The notes below the pieces were generated by a model. It saw only the letters and a program-made list of their open reading frames with translations, did no database searches and was not told the DNA's origin. Below are positions 19,249 to 27,638 of a DNA stretch of 64,000 nucleotides, one piece after another. The stretch lies in assembly GCF_013030945.1 (NCBI RefSeq), contig NZ_JABBXF010000029.1, positions 94,586 to 158,585 of the forward strand. Direction: 5' to 3'. The translations under genes were made by a program, and so were the position numbers. The stretch comes from Streptomyces morookaense. GTDB lineage: Bacteria; Actinomycetota; Actinomycetes; Streptomycetales; Streptomycetaceae. The stretch's first letter is position 1. The number at the start of each line of letters is the position of its first letter.

Positions 19249-19289
19249 GAAGCAAAAATTCCGTCAAGGCTTCGAAAAATTATTGCTTC
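19249..19289. promoter_or_regulatory. AT-rich inverted repeat upstream of the symporter gene
   Basis: Arms 19249-19260 and 19278-19289 are complementary at 11 of 12 positions (GAAGCAAAAATT against AATTATTGCTTC), with 17 bp between. It lies 22 bp upstream of the symporter start in a locally AT-rich patch, so it could be an operator over the promoter or a terminator for the opposing epimerase side. Confidence 0.4.
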
Positions 19290-19375
19290 ACGGGGAGGTG
19301 TGGACCAGAGAACCCCTCTGTGACGAATCGCACATATCCGGATACCTTCCCTTCCCGCCCTTCCAGCCCTTCCTC

Positions 19376-20407
19376 CTACACCTGGTACCGCTGCGGCGCG
19401 AACAGGTGGAGGTGCTCCGCAACCCAGGCGGACGTCCGCTTCAGGCCCTCCTCCAAGGACACCCGCGGTTCCCAGCCCGCCCACTCACGGGCACGCGAGT
19501 TGTCGGAGAGCAGCCGCTGCACCTCGCTGCCGGCGGGCCGCAGCCGTGCCGGGTCCACGACCACCTCCGCCTCGCGGCCCGACGCGGCGACGAGGGCACG
19601 GGCGAGGTCGCCGATGGCGATCTCGCGCCCGGTGCCCAGGTTGACCACCTCGCCGAGGGCGCGGTCGCAGTCCGCCACCGCCAGGAAACCGGCGGCGGTG
19701 TCGGTGACGTATGTGAAATCGCGCGTGGGCGTCAGCGACCCCAGCCTGATCTCCCGTGCGCCTGAGTGGAGTTGGGCGAGGATCGCCGGGATGACGGCGC
19801 GGGCCGACTGGCGCGGGCCGTAGGTGTTGAAGGGCCGTACCACGGTGACGGGCAGGCCGAAGGCGTGCCGGTGCGAGAGGGCCATCATGTCCGCGCCGAT
19901 CTTCGAGGCGGAGTAGGGGGACTGGGGCTGGAGGGGGTGGTCCTCGCCGATGGGGGCGGTCAGGGCGGTGCCGTAGACCTCGCTGGTGGAGGTGTGCACC
20001 AGGCGGCGCACGGAGTGCCGGCGGCAGGCCTCGGCGATGTTCTCGGTGCCGACGACGTTGGTGTGCACATAGGCGCCGGGCGAGTCGTAGCTGTAGGGGA
20101 TGCCGATGAGGGCGGCGAGATGGAAGACGGTGTCGCAGCCCTCGACGGCGTCCATCACACGGCCCGCGTCGCGCACGTCGCCCGCCAGCATCTCGACGGG
20201 GCCGGCCTGCCCCAGGTGGTGGGCGAGGTGGCCCTTCTCGGCGTACGGCTTGTAGTGGACGAACGCCCGGACGTGCGCGCCCTGTTCGACGAGCAGGTCG
20301 ACGAGGGTGGAGCCGATGAAGCCCTCGGCGCCGGTGACCAGGACCGTGCGGTCCTTCCATGCGGTGTGCGGCGTGTTCGTGCGTGCCGTCGTGGCCCGGG
20401 TGTTCAT
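19376..20407 (-). CDS. NAD-dependent sugar-nucleotide epimerase/dehydratase
   Basis: 343-residue extended SDR. It has the Rossmann motif VTGAEGFIGS near residue 24, a catalytic Ser/Thr in HTSTSEVYG near residue 128 and YSASKIGADMM carrying the Tyr-x3-Lys pair near residue 155. NTYGPRQ follows, typical of UDP-glucose epimerases and GDP/TDP-sugar dehydratases. The ATG is preceded by CAGGAG and overlaps the stop of the MurG-like gene (ATGA), so both were one translation unit, probably making and transferring a sugar to a lipid or peptide carrier. The exact sugar is unknown. Confidence 0.85.
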   Translation of the reverse strand: MNTRATTARTNTPHTAWKDRTVLVTGAEGFIGSTLVDLLVEQGAHVRAFVHYKPYAEKGHLAHHLGQAGPVEMLAGDVRDAGRVMDAVEGCDTVFHLAALIGIPYSYDSPGAYVHTNVVGTENIAEACRRHSVRRLVHTSTSEVYGTALTAPIGEDHPLQPQSPYSASKIGADMMALSHRHAFGLPVTVVRPFNTYGPRQSARAVIPAILAQLHSGAREIRLGSLTPTRDFTYVTDTAAGFLAVADCDRALGEVVNLGTGREIAIGDLARALVAASGREAEVVVDPARLRPAGSEVQRLLSDNSRAREWAGWEPRVSLEEGLKRTSAWVAEHLHLFAPQRYQV

Positions 20408-21599
20408 GCGGACTCCTGGAACGGGATTGCGGTGTGAGCGGGTCGAGGGTTCGTGGCCAGGGCGATGACCTTGGCGGCCAGCAGATCGGCGGCCTGTGCG
20501 TGCGTGCCGGGATCTGCTGCGTGGCTCATGGCGGCGAGCCGGGCGGGGTTGTCGAGCAGCGGGGTGACGAGCGCGTCCAGGCTCCCGGCGTCGGTCTGTG
20601 CGTCGGGCAGCAGGAGGGCCGCACCGGCGTCCGACAGGACGCGGGCATTGTGGGTCTGGTGGTCGCCGGGGGCGTGCGGATACGGGACGAGGACGGCCGG
20701 CATGCCGGCGCTGGCCAGTTCCGCGACGGTGGCCGAGCCGGCCCGGCACACCACGAGGTCGGCGGCCGCGTAGGCGAGGTCCATGCGGTCCAGGTAGGCC
20801 ACCGCCTCGGCGACCGCGTCCCCGCCCTGTGCCGCGAGCCGGGCCCGTGCCGCGCCGAGGGCCGCCGGTCCGGTCTTGATCAGCATGCGCAGGCCGGCAC
20901 GGGAACGGAGGCGGGCCGCCAGACCGACAGCGGCGTCCGTCAGCCGTGCCGCGCCCAGGCTGCCGCCGTTGACCAGCAGCATGCGGGCCCCGGCGGGTAT
21001 GCCCAGCGCTCTTCTTGCCTGTGCCCGCAGGGCCGTGCGGTCCAGGCCCGCCAGCGTCCGACCAGCGGCATGCCGACGGTCTCGGCCCGTTCGCCGCCGG
21101 CCAGGTGCTCGCGGCTGCGGTCGAAGGCCAGCGCGATGTGCGGGGTGAGCCGTGCGGCGAACTTGTTCGCGCGTCCCGGCACCGCATTGGACTCGTGGAC
21201 CAGGCTCGGCAGCCCCGCCATCCGCGCCCCGACGATCACGGGGGCGCTCGGATAGCCGCCCATGCCGACCGCCACGCGGGCGCCCTGTTCCCGCAGGATC
21301 GTCCGGCACTGCGCACCGGACTTCAGCAGCGCAGCGGGCAGCAAATAGCGTCTGACGCCCAATGACCGGTCGAACGGAATCATGTCGACGGTGTGCAGCC
21401 GGTATCCGGCCTTGGGGATCAGGGTGGTCTCCAGCCCGCGTTCGGTCCCGACGAAGGTGACGACCGCATCGGGCACGGCCCTTCGCAGGGCGTCGGCGAG
21501 GGCGAGGCCCGGATAGATGTGTCCACCGGTGCCGCCTGCACCGATGACGACGGAAAGGGGGGCGCTGTGGGACGGCGCGCCGGTCCGGTCTGTGCGCAT
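20404..21599 (-). pseudogene. MurG-like glycosyltransferase split by a frameshift
   Basis: The N-terminal half (21599 down to about 21055) has GAGGTGGHIYPGLALADAL near residue 20 and HESNAVPGRANK, both MurG signatures. The C-terminal half (about 21065 down to 20404) has VNGGSLGA, a late CRAGSATVAELASAG and GDHQTHNA, the donor-binding domain. The halves are in different frames. Continuity breaks in about 20 bp near 21050-21070, after GMPL; a two-base insertion or one-base loss restores MPLRTLAGLD. MurG adds GlcNAc to lipid I; a second copy beside an epimerase suggests a specialised glycosylation. It may be a real pseudogene or a sequencing error. Confidence 0.75.
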
Positions 21600-21670
21600 A
21601 CCGGCACGTTCGCAGGGGATTTTGAGAGGAATTTAAGAGAGGAATCCATGAGCGGGCGCTGTCGGGCGCG

Positions 21671-23170
21671 TCAATCCGCCAGGGAGTCCATGGGGTTGGG
21701 CAGCAGGGCCCAGTGGTCCCGTCCCGGGGACAGCCGCATCAGCGTGAGCGCCTTCACCGGCAGCCGTTCCTCGCGGAGCGCCCGCAGGTCCTCGGTCGGG
21801 GCGAGCTCCCGGGTGGCGTCCTCGAGGAGGGCGCCCAGTGCGTGGGCGCTCCCGGCCAGCGGGCCCAGCGCACCGGTGACCAGGCAGCCGAAGACCTTGC
21901 GGCGCAGGGCGCGGGGGTCGTCGTCGAGCAGCCGGCCGGTCAGCGGCGGCGCCGGGAAGCCGTGCCGGGCCAGCCGGGCCGGGCTGATGCGGATGTCGGC
22001 GAGATCGCGGTAGACCAGCCGCCGGGCCCGGCCCGCGGCGTCGACGACGGCGAGGAGGTTCTGTCCGTGCCCCTCGACGGCCACCCCCAAATCGAGCAGG
22101 TCCAGGCAGACCCCGACGGCCAGCCGTGCGAACCCGGTGATCCGCTCCCGCCGTTCCGCCGGCGCGAGCGGGGCGAAGAGCGCGGGCAACTCGGCCACGG
22201 GCACGACCCGTTCCCCCTCCCCCGCGTAGCGGTACGGCGACTCGCGCAGCATCGCCGCCAGATCCGGCGTACCGGCCCCGGCCGCCGCCAGCGTCCGGGC
22301 GATGTGCAGCCGGCCCTCCAGACGGTCCGCGACGCGCGCGGCGACCTCCGAGGTGGCCAGGGCGCGCTCCACCGAGTAGGCGGAGATGTCCCGTACGGCG
22401 GAGGTGATCTGGGTGCTCAGTGCGGTCTTGACGTGCGTGTCCCCGCCGAGGTCGAGCGTGCGCAGGGACAGCAGCGGATGTGCCTGCGGCCCGGGGAGCA
22501 GCGTGCGGCCGGTCAGGACGTGCCGGGCCTGCCAGGGGTGCACCGGGATCAACGCGGCTTCGCCGTCGCGCAGTTGCCGCGGCCACGGGCCGCGCACCGT
22601 GGCGCCCGTGACCGGTGCCAGTCGCAGGTTCACCACCGGCCGGTGCTCGGGTGCGTACGCCAGTTGCTCGGCGGCCGAGAAGCCGGGCCGGGACCGGCAG
22701 GTGGGGTGGTAGGGGTGGCCGTCCGGCGAGCGCTGCTCCCACTCCCACGGCGCCGCGGGCGGGCCGGCGGGAGGGGGCGTCGTGCGGGAGAGCGCCAGCG
22801 AGGCGACGCTGTGGTCGAGTTCGGCGGCCAGCCGCTCCCCGCCGGGCACGGACAGGGCCGCCAGCAGCCGGGCCGGATGGTCGTACGGGCGGCCGTCCAG
22901 CTCCAGGACGGCGGCCTCCGTGCCCGTCGCCCAGGGGTCCGACGGCGGGCCGTGCAGCCGCCGCCCGTCGGCCAGTTCCAGCGTGACGCCGTCGCGCCCG
23001 GGGGCCCGCTCCGCGACCCAGGGCAGCGGCTCGTGGACCAGCCCCCGCCACAGCCGCGCCAGCACCGCCGCCCGCGCCGCGGGCAGGGCGGCCTCGCATG
23101 CGGCCGCCAACTCGGGGCGCATGTTGTCCAGTTCCTTCACAAGGTCCCGTTCGGCATCGGTGCGGCACAC
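21671..23170 (-). CDS. IucA/IucC family siderophore synthetase (NIS synthetase) 1
   Basis: 499 residues, somewhat shorter than the usual 580-620. Core motifs are GHPYHPTCRSRPGF near residue 160, THVKTALSTQITSAVRD near residue 250, VEGHGQN near residue 370 and YRDLADIR near residue 390, followed by a ferric reductase-like C-terminal helix region. The enzyme ligates a carboxylic acid such as citrate to an amine or alcohol with ATP. The GTG start at 23170 is the first plausible one. It is divergent from a second synthetase across 48 bp, so both are probably co-regulated from one short promoter region. Confidence 0.85.
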   Translation of the reverse strand: MCRTDAERDLVKELDNMRPELAAACEAALPAARAAVLARLWRGLVHEPLPWVAERAPGRDGVTLELADGRRLHGPPSDPWATGTEAAVLELDGRPYDHPARLLAALSVPGGERLAAELDHSVASLALSRTTPPPAGPPAAPWEWEQRSPDGHPYHPTCRSRPGFSAAEQLAYAPEHRPVVNLRLAPVTGATVRGPWPRQLRDGEAALIPVHPWQARHVLTGRTLLPGPQAHPLLSLRTLDLGGDTHVKTALSTQITSAVRDISAYSVERALATSEVAARVADRLEGRLHIARTLAAAGAGTPDLAAMLRESPYRYAGEGERVVPVAELPALFAPLAPAERRERITGFARLAVGVCLDLLDLGVAVEGHGQNLLAVVDAAGRARRLVYRDLADIRISPARLARHGFPAPPLTGRLLDDDPRALRRKVFGCLVTGALGPLAGSAHALGALLEDATRELAPTEDLRALREERLPVKALTLMRLSPGRDHWALLPNPMDSLAD

Positions 23171-23218
23171 GGGCGTGTCCTACCGCATTCGAACACCTCC
23201 CACACATACTGACGGTCG

Positions 23219-24769
23219 ATGAATGACTCAGCCCGGACAGCCGACACGACCGGCACGGCCGTCGCAGCCGACGCCCTCGCCATCGTGCCCTTGCTCAACT
23301 GCCTGCTCCGCGAAGCAGCCGCACCGGCCGGGGAACCGGTCGCCGGCCACGCCGTCCACCGCCTGCGCGCCAGCGGCCGGCTGTTGCGCGTCCGTACCGG
23401 CCACCGGCCCTCCGCTCCCGAGGTGTGGTCCGGTACGGCCTGGCAACTCCTGCGCCACTCCGGCCTCGTCGACCTGGCCGTGCAGGAGATGCGTGCCGTC
23501 ACCGGGCGCTCCAACGCCGCGCTGGCCGCCGAGATGGCCGCCAGCCGTGCGGCCGTGGAGGCCCTCCTCACCGCCCGCGCCCGTACCGCGCCGCCAGACG
23601 ACCTGTGGCTGCGTTCCGAACAGGCCCTGGTCATGGGCCATCCCTTCCACCCGGCCCCCAAGGCCCGCACCGGCGGCGGCCCGCCCGGCGCCTGGCTGCG
23701 CTACGCGCCCGAGGCGTACGGCCGTTTCCCGCTCGTCCTGCTGGGCGTGCGCGACGATGCGGTGATCGACGGCGGCGACACGCATGCCCTGGACGCCCTC
23801 GGCCAGGCCCCGCCCGGCTACCGTCCGCTGCCCGTCCACCCCTGGCAGTTCGGCCTCACCAGCCACCTGCCCGCTGTGCGCGCCGCCTTCGCCGAGGGCC
23901 GTCTCGTCCGGCTGGGCGTCACCCCGTGGGAGGCCAGGGCCACGTCCTCGGTCCGTACGGTGCACGTCCCCGGAGGTCCGGGGCGGGCCGGGGACCTGTT
24001 CCTGAAGTTCAGCCTGGAGGTGCAGATCACCAACGATGTCCGGCGGATCCGGAAGCACGAACTCCGCCACGTCCGCCGCACCGACCCGCTGGTGGCCGCC
24101 GCGTTCCGGGCCATGGGCGGCCCCGCGGCCTGGCTGGGCGAGCGGGGGCACCGCACGGTCCGCGGCCTGGAGGAGACATTCCCCGTCCTCGTCCGGGACG
24201 GCCTGGACGGCCGCCTGGTCCCGGGAACCGCCGCCGTGCTGACCGCCGCCCTCGTCGAGGGCTTCGAGGGCAGCCCCCTCGACCGGCTCACCGACCCGCT
24301 GCCCTGGTGGTCGGCCTACCTGGGCCAGGTCGTCCCGCCCGTGCTGGAGGCCTACGCCCGGCACGGCGTCGCGGTCGAGTGCCACCTCCAGAACACTCTG
24401 ATCGCCGTCGACGCGGACGGTATCCCCGTCCAGGCCGTCTTCCGCGACACCGAGGGCGCCAGAGCCCTCCCCGGGACGCCCCGCGCGGCGGCCGCGAAAC
24501 GTCTCGCCTACTGCCTCGTGATCAACAACCTCACCGAGATCGCGAACGCCCTCGCCCACCGCTTCCCCCGGGCCGCGGACGCCCTGTGGCCCCTCGCGCG
24601 CCGGGAGGTCGAACGGTACGAGAAGGAGCGCGGCGTCCCGGGGACCACCGCGCTCCTCACCACGCCGACACTGCCGGGCAAGGCGAGCCTGCTGTCCCGC
24701 TGGATCGGTGCAGACGGCACCGACCCGTGCTACCTGCCCGTCCCCAATCCCCTGGCCGTACGGCCGTGA
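23219..24769 (+). CDS. IucA/IucC family siderophore synthetase (NIS synthetase) 2
   Basis: 516 residues. It has GHPFHPAPKARTG near residue 140, PVHPWQ near residue 204, FLKFSLEVQITNDVRRIRKHE near residue 260 with the ATP/substrate-binding residues, and ECHLQNTL near residue 385. It would perform the second condensation of an NRPS-independent siderophore. No lysine/ornithine N-oxygenase, decarboxylase, acyltransferase or receptor gene accompanies the pair in this window, so the amine building block must come from elsewhere. A 22-bp gap separates it from the convergent cold-shock gene. Confidence 0.87.
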   Translation: MNDSARTADTTGTAVAADALAIVPLLNCLLREAAAPAGEPVAGHAVHRLRASGRLLRVRTGHRPSAPEVWSGTAWQLLRHSGLVDLAVQEMRAVTGRSNAALAAEMAASRAAVEALLTARARTAPPDDLWLRSEQALVMGHPFHPAPKARTGGGPPGAWLRYAPEAYGRFPLVLLGVRDDAVIDGGDTHALDALGQAPPGYRPLPVHPWQFGLTSHLPAVRAAFAEGRLVRLGVTPWEARATSSVRTVHVPGGPGRAGDLFLKFSLEVQITNDVRRIRKHELRHVRRTDPLVAAAFRAMGGPAAWLGERGHRTVRGLEETFPVLVRDGLDGRLVPGTAAVLTAALVEGFEGSPLDRLTDPLPWWSAYLGQVVPPVLEAYARHGVAVECHLQNTLIAVDADGIPVQAVFRDTEGARALPGTPRAAAAKRLAYCLVINNLTEIANALAHRFPRAADALWPLARREVERYEKERGVPGTTALLTTPTLPGKASLLSRWIGADGTDPCYLPVPNPLAVRP

Positions 24770-24791
24770 GACCGGTCCGGGCGGAGGCGGT

Positions 24792-25001
24792 CTACTGCTC
24801 GAGGACCACGACGTTCTCGGCCTGCGGTCCTTTCGTTCCCTGCACCAGGTCGTATTCGACCCGGTCGTTGTCCATGAGGGATTTGAAGCCCTGGCTCTGA
24901 ATCGCGGAGAAGTGCACGAAGACGTCCGGCCCGCCGTCGTCCTGGCTGATGAATCCGAATCCCTTGTCCGCGTTGAACCACTTCACGGTCCCTGTCGCCA
25001 T
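24792..25001 (-). CDS. Cold-shock domain protein
   Basis: 69-residue single CSD protein with RNP1 KGFGFI and RNP2 VFVHF, matching bacterial CspA-type nucleic-acid chaperones. Start supported by GAAGGA upstream of the ATG. The 147-bp upstream region holds no gene and includes a GGCCGCTCGGCC dyad that could structure the leader of the mRNA, as is common for cold-shock genes. Confidence 0.95.
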   Translation of the reverse strand: MATGTVKWFNADKGFGFISQDDGGPDVFVHFSAIQSQGFKSLMDNDRVEYDLVQGTKGPQAENVVVLEQ

Positions 25002-25148
25002 CGCACGTCCTTCACGCTGAAATCGCTGCTCGATCGTTGTTCCTCTGAATTCACGTCGGCCGAGCGGCCTGCGTCAAGCGCGCCACGCCCCGGAAGCACC
25101 TGTGCCGGTGAATATGCCCTGTGCGTCCGGGGAGTCGTCGGCGACCTC

Positions 25149-25691
25149 CTACGAGGCCTGCGGTGTCACACGGGTGAGGACCGACGTGCGCACGCCCTCC
25201 GGGTCCACGTCGAGTGCGGTCAGGACCTTGAGAGCGAGGCCTTCGCCTTCCGCGACGAGGCCGAGCAGCATGTGTTCGGTGTCGATGCGCTGCTGCCCGA
25301 GGGCCGCTGCCTCACGGACGGTCAGTTCCAGGGCCTTCTTGGCGTGCGGGGTGTAGGCGGGCCGCGGGAAGTGGAAGGCCCCGGGGCCGAAGGTGTCGTC
25401 GGCGCGGCGCTGGATCTCGGCGACATCGATGCCGATCGAGGCGAGGGCGTCCTTCGCCGCCTGGGCGCCGGTTGCGGTCGCCCCGGACTCCTCCAGGAGG
25501 CGCACGGCCTCCTCGCGCGCCTGCGCCAGGTCCAGGCCGTGTTCGCGGAGCACTTCGCCTGCCGTGCCCGCTGTCCCGGCCAGGCCGAGCAGTATGTGCT
25601 CCGTACCGATGAAGTCGTGCCCCAGGGAGAGAGCCGCATCCTGGGAGGCCACCACGGCCCGCTTGGCGAGCTCGGTGAATTGATCGAACAC
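25149..25691 (-). CDS. Clp N-terminal domain protein lacking an ATPase
   Basis: 180 residues with two Clp-N repeats. The first has LGHDFIGTEHILLGLAG near residue 22 and the second LGQQRIDTEHMLLGLV near residue 125; the linker includes FHFPRPAYTPHAKKALE. No Walker motifs follow, so this is a free adaptor- or decoy-like module rather than ClpC. The GTG at 25691 is chosen because AAGGAGGAG lies eight bases upstream, inside the end of the preceding HTH gene five bases away. Coupled to that regulator, it is probably induced by protein or cell-wall stress. Confidence 0.85.
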   Translation of the reverse strand: MFDQFTELAKRAVVASQDAALSLGHDFIGTEHILLGLAGTAGTAGEVLREHGLDLAQAREEAVRLLEESGATATGAQAAKDALASIGIDVAEIQRRADDTFGPGAFHFPRPAYTPHAKKALELTVREAAALGQQRIDTEHMLLGLVAEGEGLALKVLTALDVDPEGVRTSVLTRVTPQAS

Positions 25692-25696
25692 GTTGA

Positions 25697-25942
25697 CTAC
25701 TCCTCCTTGCCCATGGCCTTGCGCCGGCCTGCGTGCTTCTCGTGGACCGACTGCCTGCTGACCTGCAGTGCCGTTGCAACTGCCTGCCATGTCCAGCCCT
25801 GTTCACGGGCGTTGTCCACGTGCAGGCGTTCCAGTTCCTCCAGCAGGCGCCGCAGCGCGACGACGGCCTGGAGCCCTACGGCGGGATCCTTGTCGGTGAC
25901 CTGGCCTGCCAGTGCGGCGGCCGGTGAGTCCTCGGCGCTCAT
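25697..25942 (-). CDS. Small helix-turn-helix protein
   Basis: 81 residues, almost all predicted helix, with a HTH segment TWQAVATALQVSRQSVHEKH near residues 51-70. The N-terminal half (GLQAVVALRRLLEELERLH) could be a dimerising coiled coil. It precedes the Clp-N gene by five bases and its own promoter is covered by two 18-bp repeats, so it is probably an autorepressor whose release also raises the Clp-N protein. It starts at an ATG six bases after a -10 box (leaderless). Confidence 0.8.
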   Translation of the reverse strand: MSAEDSPAAALAGQVTDKDPAVGLQAVVALRRLLEELERLHVDNAREQGWTWQAVATALQVSRQSVHEKHAGRRKAMGKEE

Positions 25943-25944
25943 GA

Positions 25945-25989
25945 TGTCAGGATTCCCTGACAGTGAGGATGTGTCAAGACACCCTGACA
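25945..25989 (-). promoter_or_regulatory. Promoter of the HTH/Clp-N unit with two matching operators
   Basis: On the minus strand TTGACA (25972-25977) and AATCCT (25949-25954) are 17 bp apart, the latter six bases from the ATG, so the mRNA should be leaderless. Two related 18-bp dyads cover them: TGTCAGGATTCCCTGACA (25945-25962, seven-base arms) over the -10, and TGTCAAGACACCCTGACA (25972-25989) over the -35. Centres are 27 bp apart. The arrangement is that of an autorepressed promoter. Confidence 0.65.
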
Positions 25990-26002
25990 GAGGGGGTGTT
26001 GA

Positions 26003-26515
26003 TCAGGCGGAGCCGCAGACCGTACGGCGCAGCACGCGCCCGCAGTTGCGCGCGTACGCCCGCTGGAAGAGCGGGACCAGCGGTCCGGCGGCCCGGGTGT
26101 ACCAGCGCGCCGGGCGGCTGAAGGCGGTCACCGTCAGCCGTACGTCCTCGGCCCCGTCGATGGTCACCACGAACGACTCCTCGCCGCACTCGGGGTGGCC
26201 TCGCAGCGTTCCGTAGGCGAAGCCGGCCCGCCGTTCGTCCCGTACGGTCCACACCACCTCGCACGGCGCGGCGATCCGCAGCGGGCCGCGGGCCAGCACG
26301 GGGGTCACGGCGACGCCGGGTGCGGCGGGCGGTGTGCCGGTGGCGATGCGCACACCGGCGGCCCGGTGCATGGTCCAGTCGAGCACCGCGTCGGCGGCGG
26401 CCTCGAACACGGCCCTGCCGCGGCCGAGGTGGGTGGTTTCGCGGAGGTGGTGATAGCCGTCGGGCAGCCGGTGCTGCCGCGTGGCGCCCACCTCGGGGTA
26501 GCTGAACGTCGTCAT
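26003..26515 (-). CDS. DUF1990 family protein
   Basis: 170 residues beginning MTTFSYPEVGATRQ, the typical DUF1990 opening. It continues through LPDGYHHLRETTHLGRG and a GTLRGHPECGEESF motif with the conserved Gly/His/Glu near residue 120. The function of the family is unknown; a lipocalin-like or ligand-binding fold is often proposed. A longer in-frame extension upstream is rejected because homology starts at this ATG. It stands between the HTH gene and a TetR regulator, all on the minus strand. Confidence 0.8.
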   Translation of the reverse strand: MTTFSYPEVGATRQHRLPDGYHHLRETTHLGRGRAVFEAAADAVLDWTMHRAAGVRIATGTPPAAPGVAVTPVLARGPLRIAAPCEVVWTVRDERRAGFAYGTLRGHPECGEESFVVTIDGAEDVRLTVTAFSRPARWYTRAAGPLVPLFQRAYARNCGRVLRRTVCGSA

Positions 26516-26576
26516 CGGATCCCAGTATGCCGACCGGCTCTTGCGGCGGGCGAACCAGCGGGCCCGGAGCAGCTGT

Positions 26577-27161
26577 TCACTCGGGTCGCACGGCGCGGTC
26601 GTACAGGTCGGCCAGTTCGTTCGCGCATGTGTCGGGGTCGTGTCCGGCGGACAGCAGCGGGGCCGTGCTGTCGATCGAAGCACGCAGCGACGCCGCCATG
26701 ACCTGGGGGTCGAAAGAGCGGAAGACTCCGGCTCGTTGCCCGTCGGCGAAGAGGCGGGCCAGCCGCTTCAGCCCTTCGGTGTGGTGCCGCTCATAAGCCC
26801 CCGTGCCGCCATTGAGCAGGATCTGCTGGAGCGCCCGCACCTCCGGTACGTGATCGGCGATGAATGCGACGTTCGCCCGGATGACGGCGGCGAGCAGGTC
26901 GCGGGGTCCGGTGGCGGCAGCGAGGGAGGGCCGCATGAAGGACTCGGAGTCGGCGACGACCTGGTCGGCGACGGCCGCGAAGAGCTCGTCCTTGCCGGAG
27001 AAGTGGTAGGTGATCAGCCGTTTGCTGCTGAGCCCGGCCCTCTTGCAGATGGCCTCGAACGTCGTGGCCTGGTAGCCCTGTTCGGCCAGGAGGGCGATCG
27101 CGGCGCGGGTGATCTGTTCCTTGCGGGCCGCGGTCGCGGCCTGCCGGGGTGTCATGGCCAT
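26577..27161 (-). CDS. TetR family regulator (probable autorepressor of the two-gene unit)
   Basis: 194 residues. The N-terminal HTH is ATTFEAICKRAGLSSKRLITYHF near residues 30-52, followed by KDELFAAV, the standard TetR helix 4. The ligand domain is unassigned. The ATG overlaps the stop of the membrane-protein gene upstream by one base (TGATG), so the two are translationally coupled. The tandem palindromes in front of that gene (27539-27573) are its likely binding sites. Confidence 0.85.
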   Translation of the reverse strand: MAMTPRQAATAARKEQITRAAIALLAEQGYQATTFEAICKRAGLSSKRLITYHFSGKDELFAAVADQVVADSESFMRPSLAAATGPRDLLAAVIRANVAFIADHVPEVRALQQILLNGGTGAYERHHTEGLKRLARLFADGQRAGVFRSFDPQVMAASLRASIDSTAPLLSAGHDPDTCANELADLYDRAVRPE

Positions 27162-27547
27162 CACGCCCGCCCGCCGGTCCGGGGGTAGGCCCGGCGGACG
27201 TCCTTGCGGCCCACCATGACCGCGGCGAGGGCCAGCAGCACGCCGACGACGGCCTGTTCGGCCTTCATCCACACCGGGAAGCCGTCGTGCGGCAGCGCAA
27301 CGATCACCACGATCGCCACCGGGGCGACGGTGGACATCAGCCGCATGCGCAGGTACGCGGGGCGGCTGCCGCGGAAGGCCCGCCCGGCCAGCAGGAGGAG
27401 CACGGCGGAGATCACGACGACGATGACGCCCCGGACCCAGACGGCGGGACTGCCGCCGACGAGCGCCGCCACGGCGAGCGTGGCGGCCGAGACGGCCAGG
27501 ACGACACCGAAGAGGGCGCGCACGCGCCCGTAGAGCTTGTTATCCAT
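27161..27547 (-). CDS. Small four-helix membrane protein
   Basis: 128 residues with four hydrophobic segments at about 10-32, 37-56, 68-88 and 95-112 and no recognised motif. A positively charged C-terminus (GRKDVRRAYPRTGGRA) is probably cytoplasmic. The ATG at 27547 is chosen because it lies seven bases from a -10 box (leaderless). Coupled to the TetR gene, it may be the effector whose level that regulator controls, for example a drug-tolerance or transport protein; the function is unknown. Confidence 0.7.
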   Translation of the reverse strand: MDNKLYGRVRALFGVVLAVSAATLAVAALVGGSPAVWVRGVIVVVISAVLLLLAGRAFRGSRPAYLRMRLMSTVAPVAIVVIVALPHDGFPVWMKAEQAVVGVLLALAAVMVGRKDVRRAYPRTGGRA

Positions 27548-27583
27548 GCGGATAACTTTATCCGACCGGATAACGAATGTCAC
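27539..27583 (-). promoter_or_regulatory. Promoter with tandem palindromic operators for the membrane protein/TetR pair
   Basis: A -35 GTGACA (27578-27583) and a -10 TAAAGT (27555-27560) on the minus strand are spaced by 17 bp, with the ATG seven bases further. Two palindromes overlap them: GTTATCC-ATGC-GGATAAC (27539-27556), which contains the start codon, and TTATCCGACCGGATAA (27558-27573). Centres are 18 bp apart. This fits cooperative binding of two TetR dimers and autorepression. Confidence 0.7.
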
Positions 27584-27638
27584 TGAGTAGGATCCAGCCG
27601 GGTCTCAGGGGAGGCCAAACGGGGAGGAACGATTCGGC

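Noticed and set aside
20404..21599. Two separate glycosyltransferase genes
   Set aside because: The two open frames are complementary halves of one MurG-like protein; each lacks the other half, so a frameshift explains them better.
23171..23218. Iron-box (IdeR/DmdR) operator between the two siderophore synthetases
   Set aside because: Expected from function, but no 19-bp TTAGG-type dyad is visible in the 48 bp; an imperfect match cannot be claimed.
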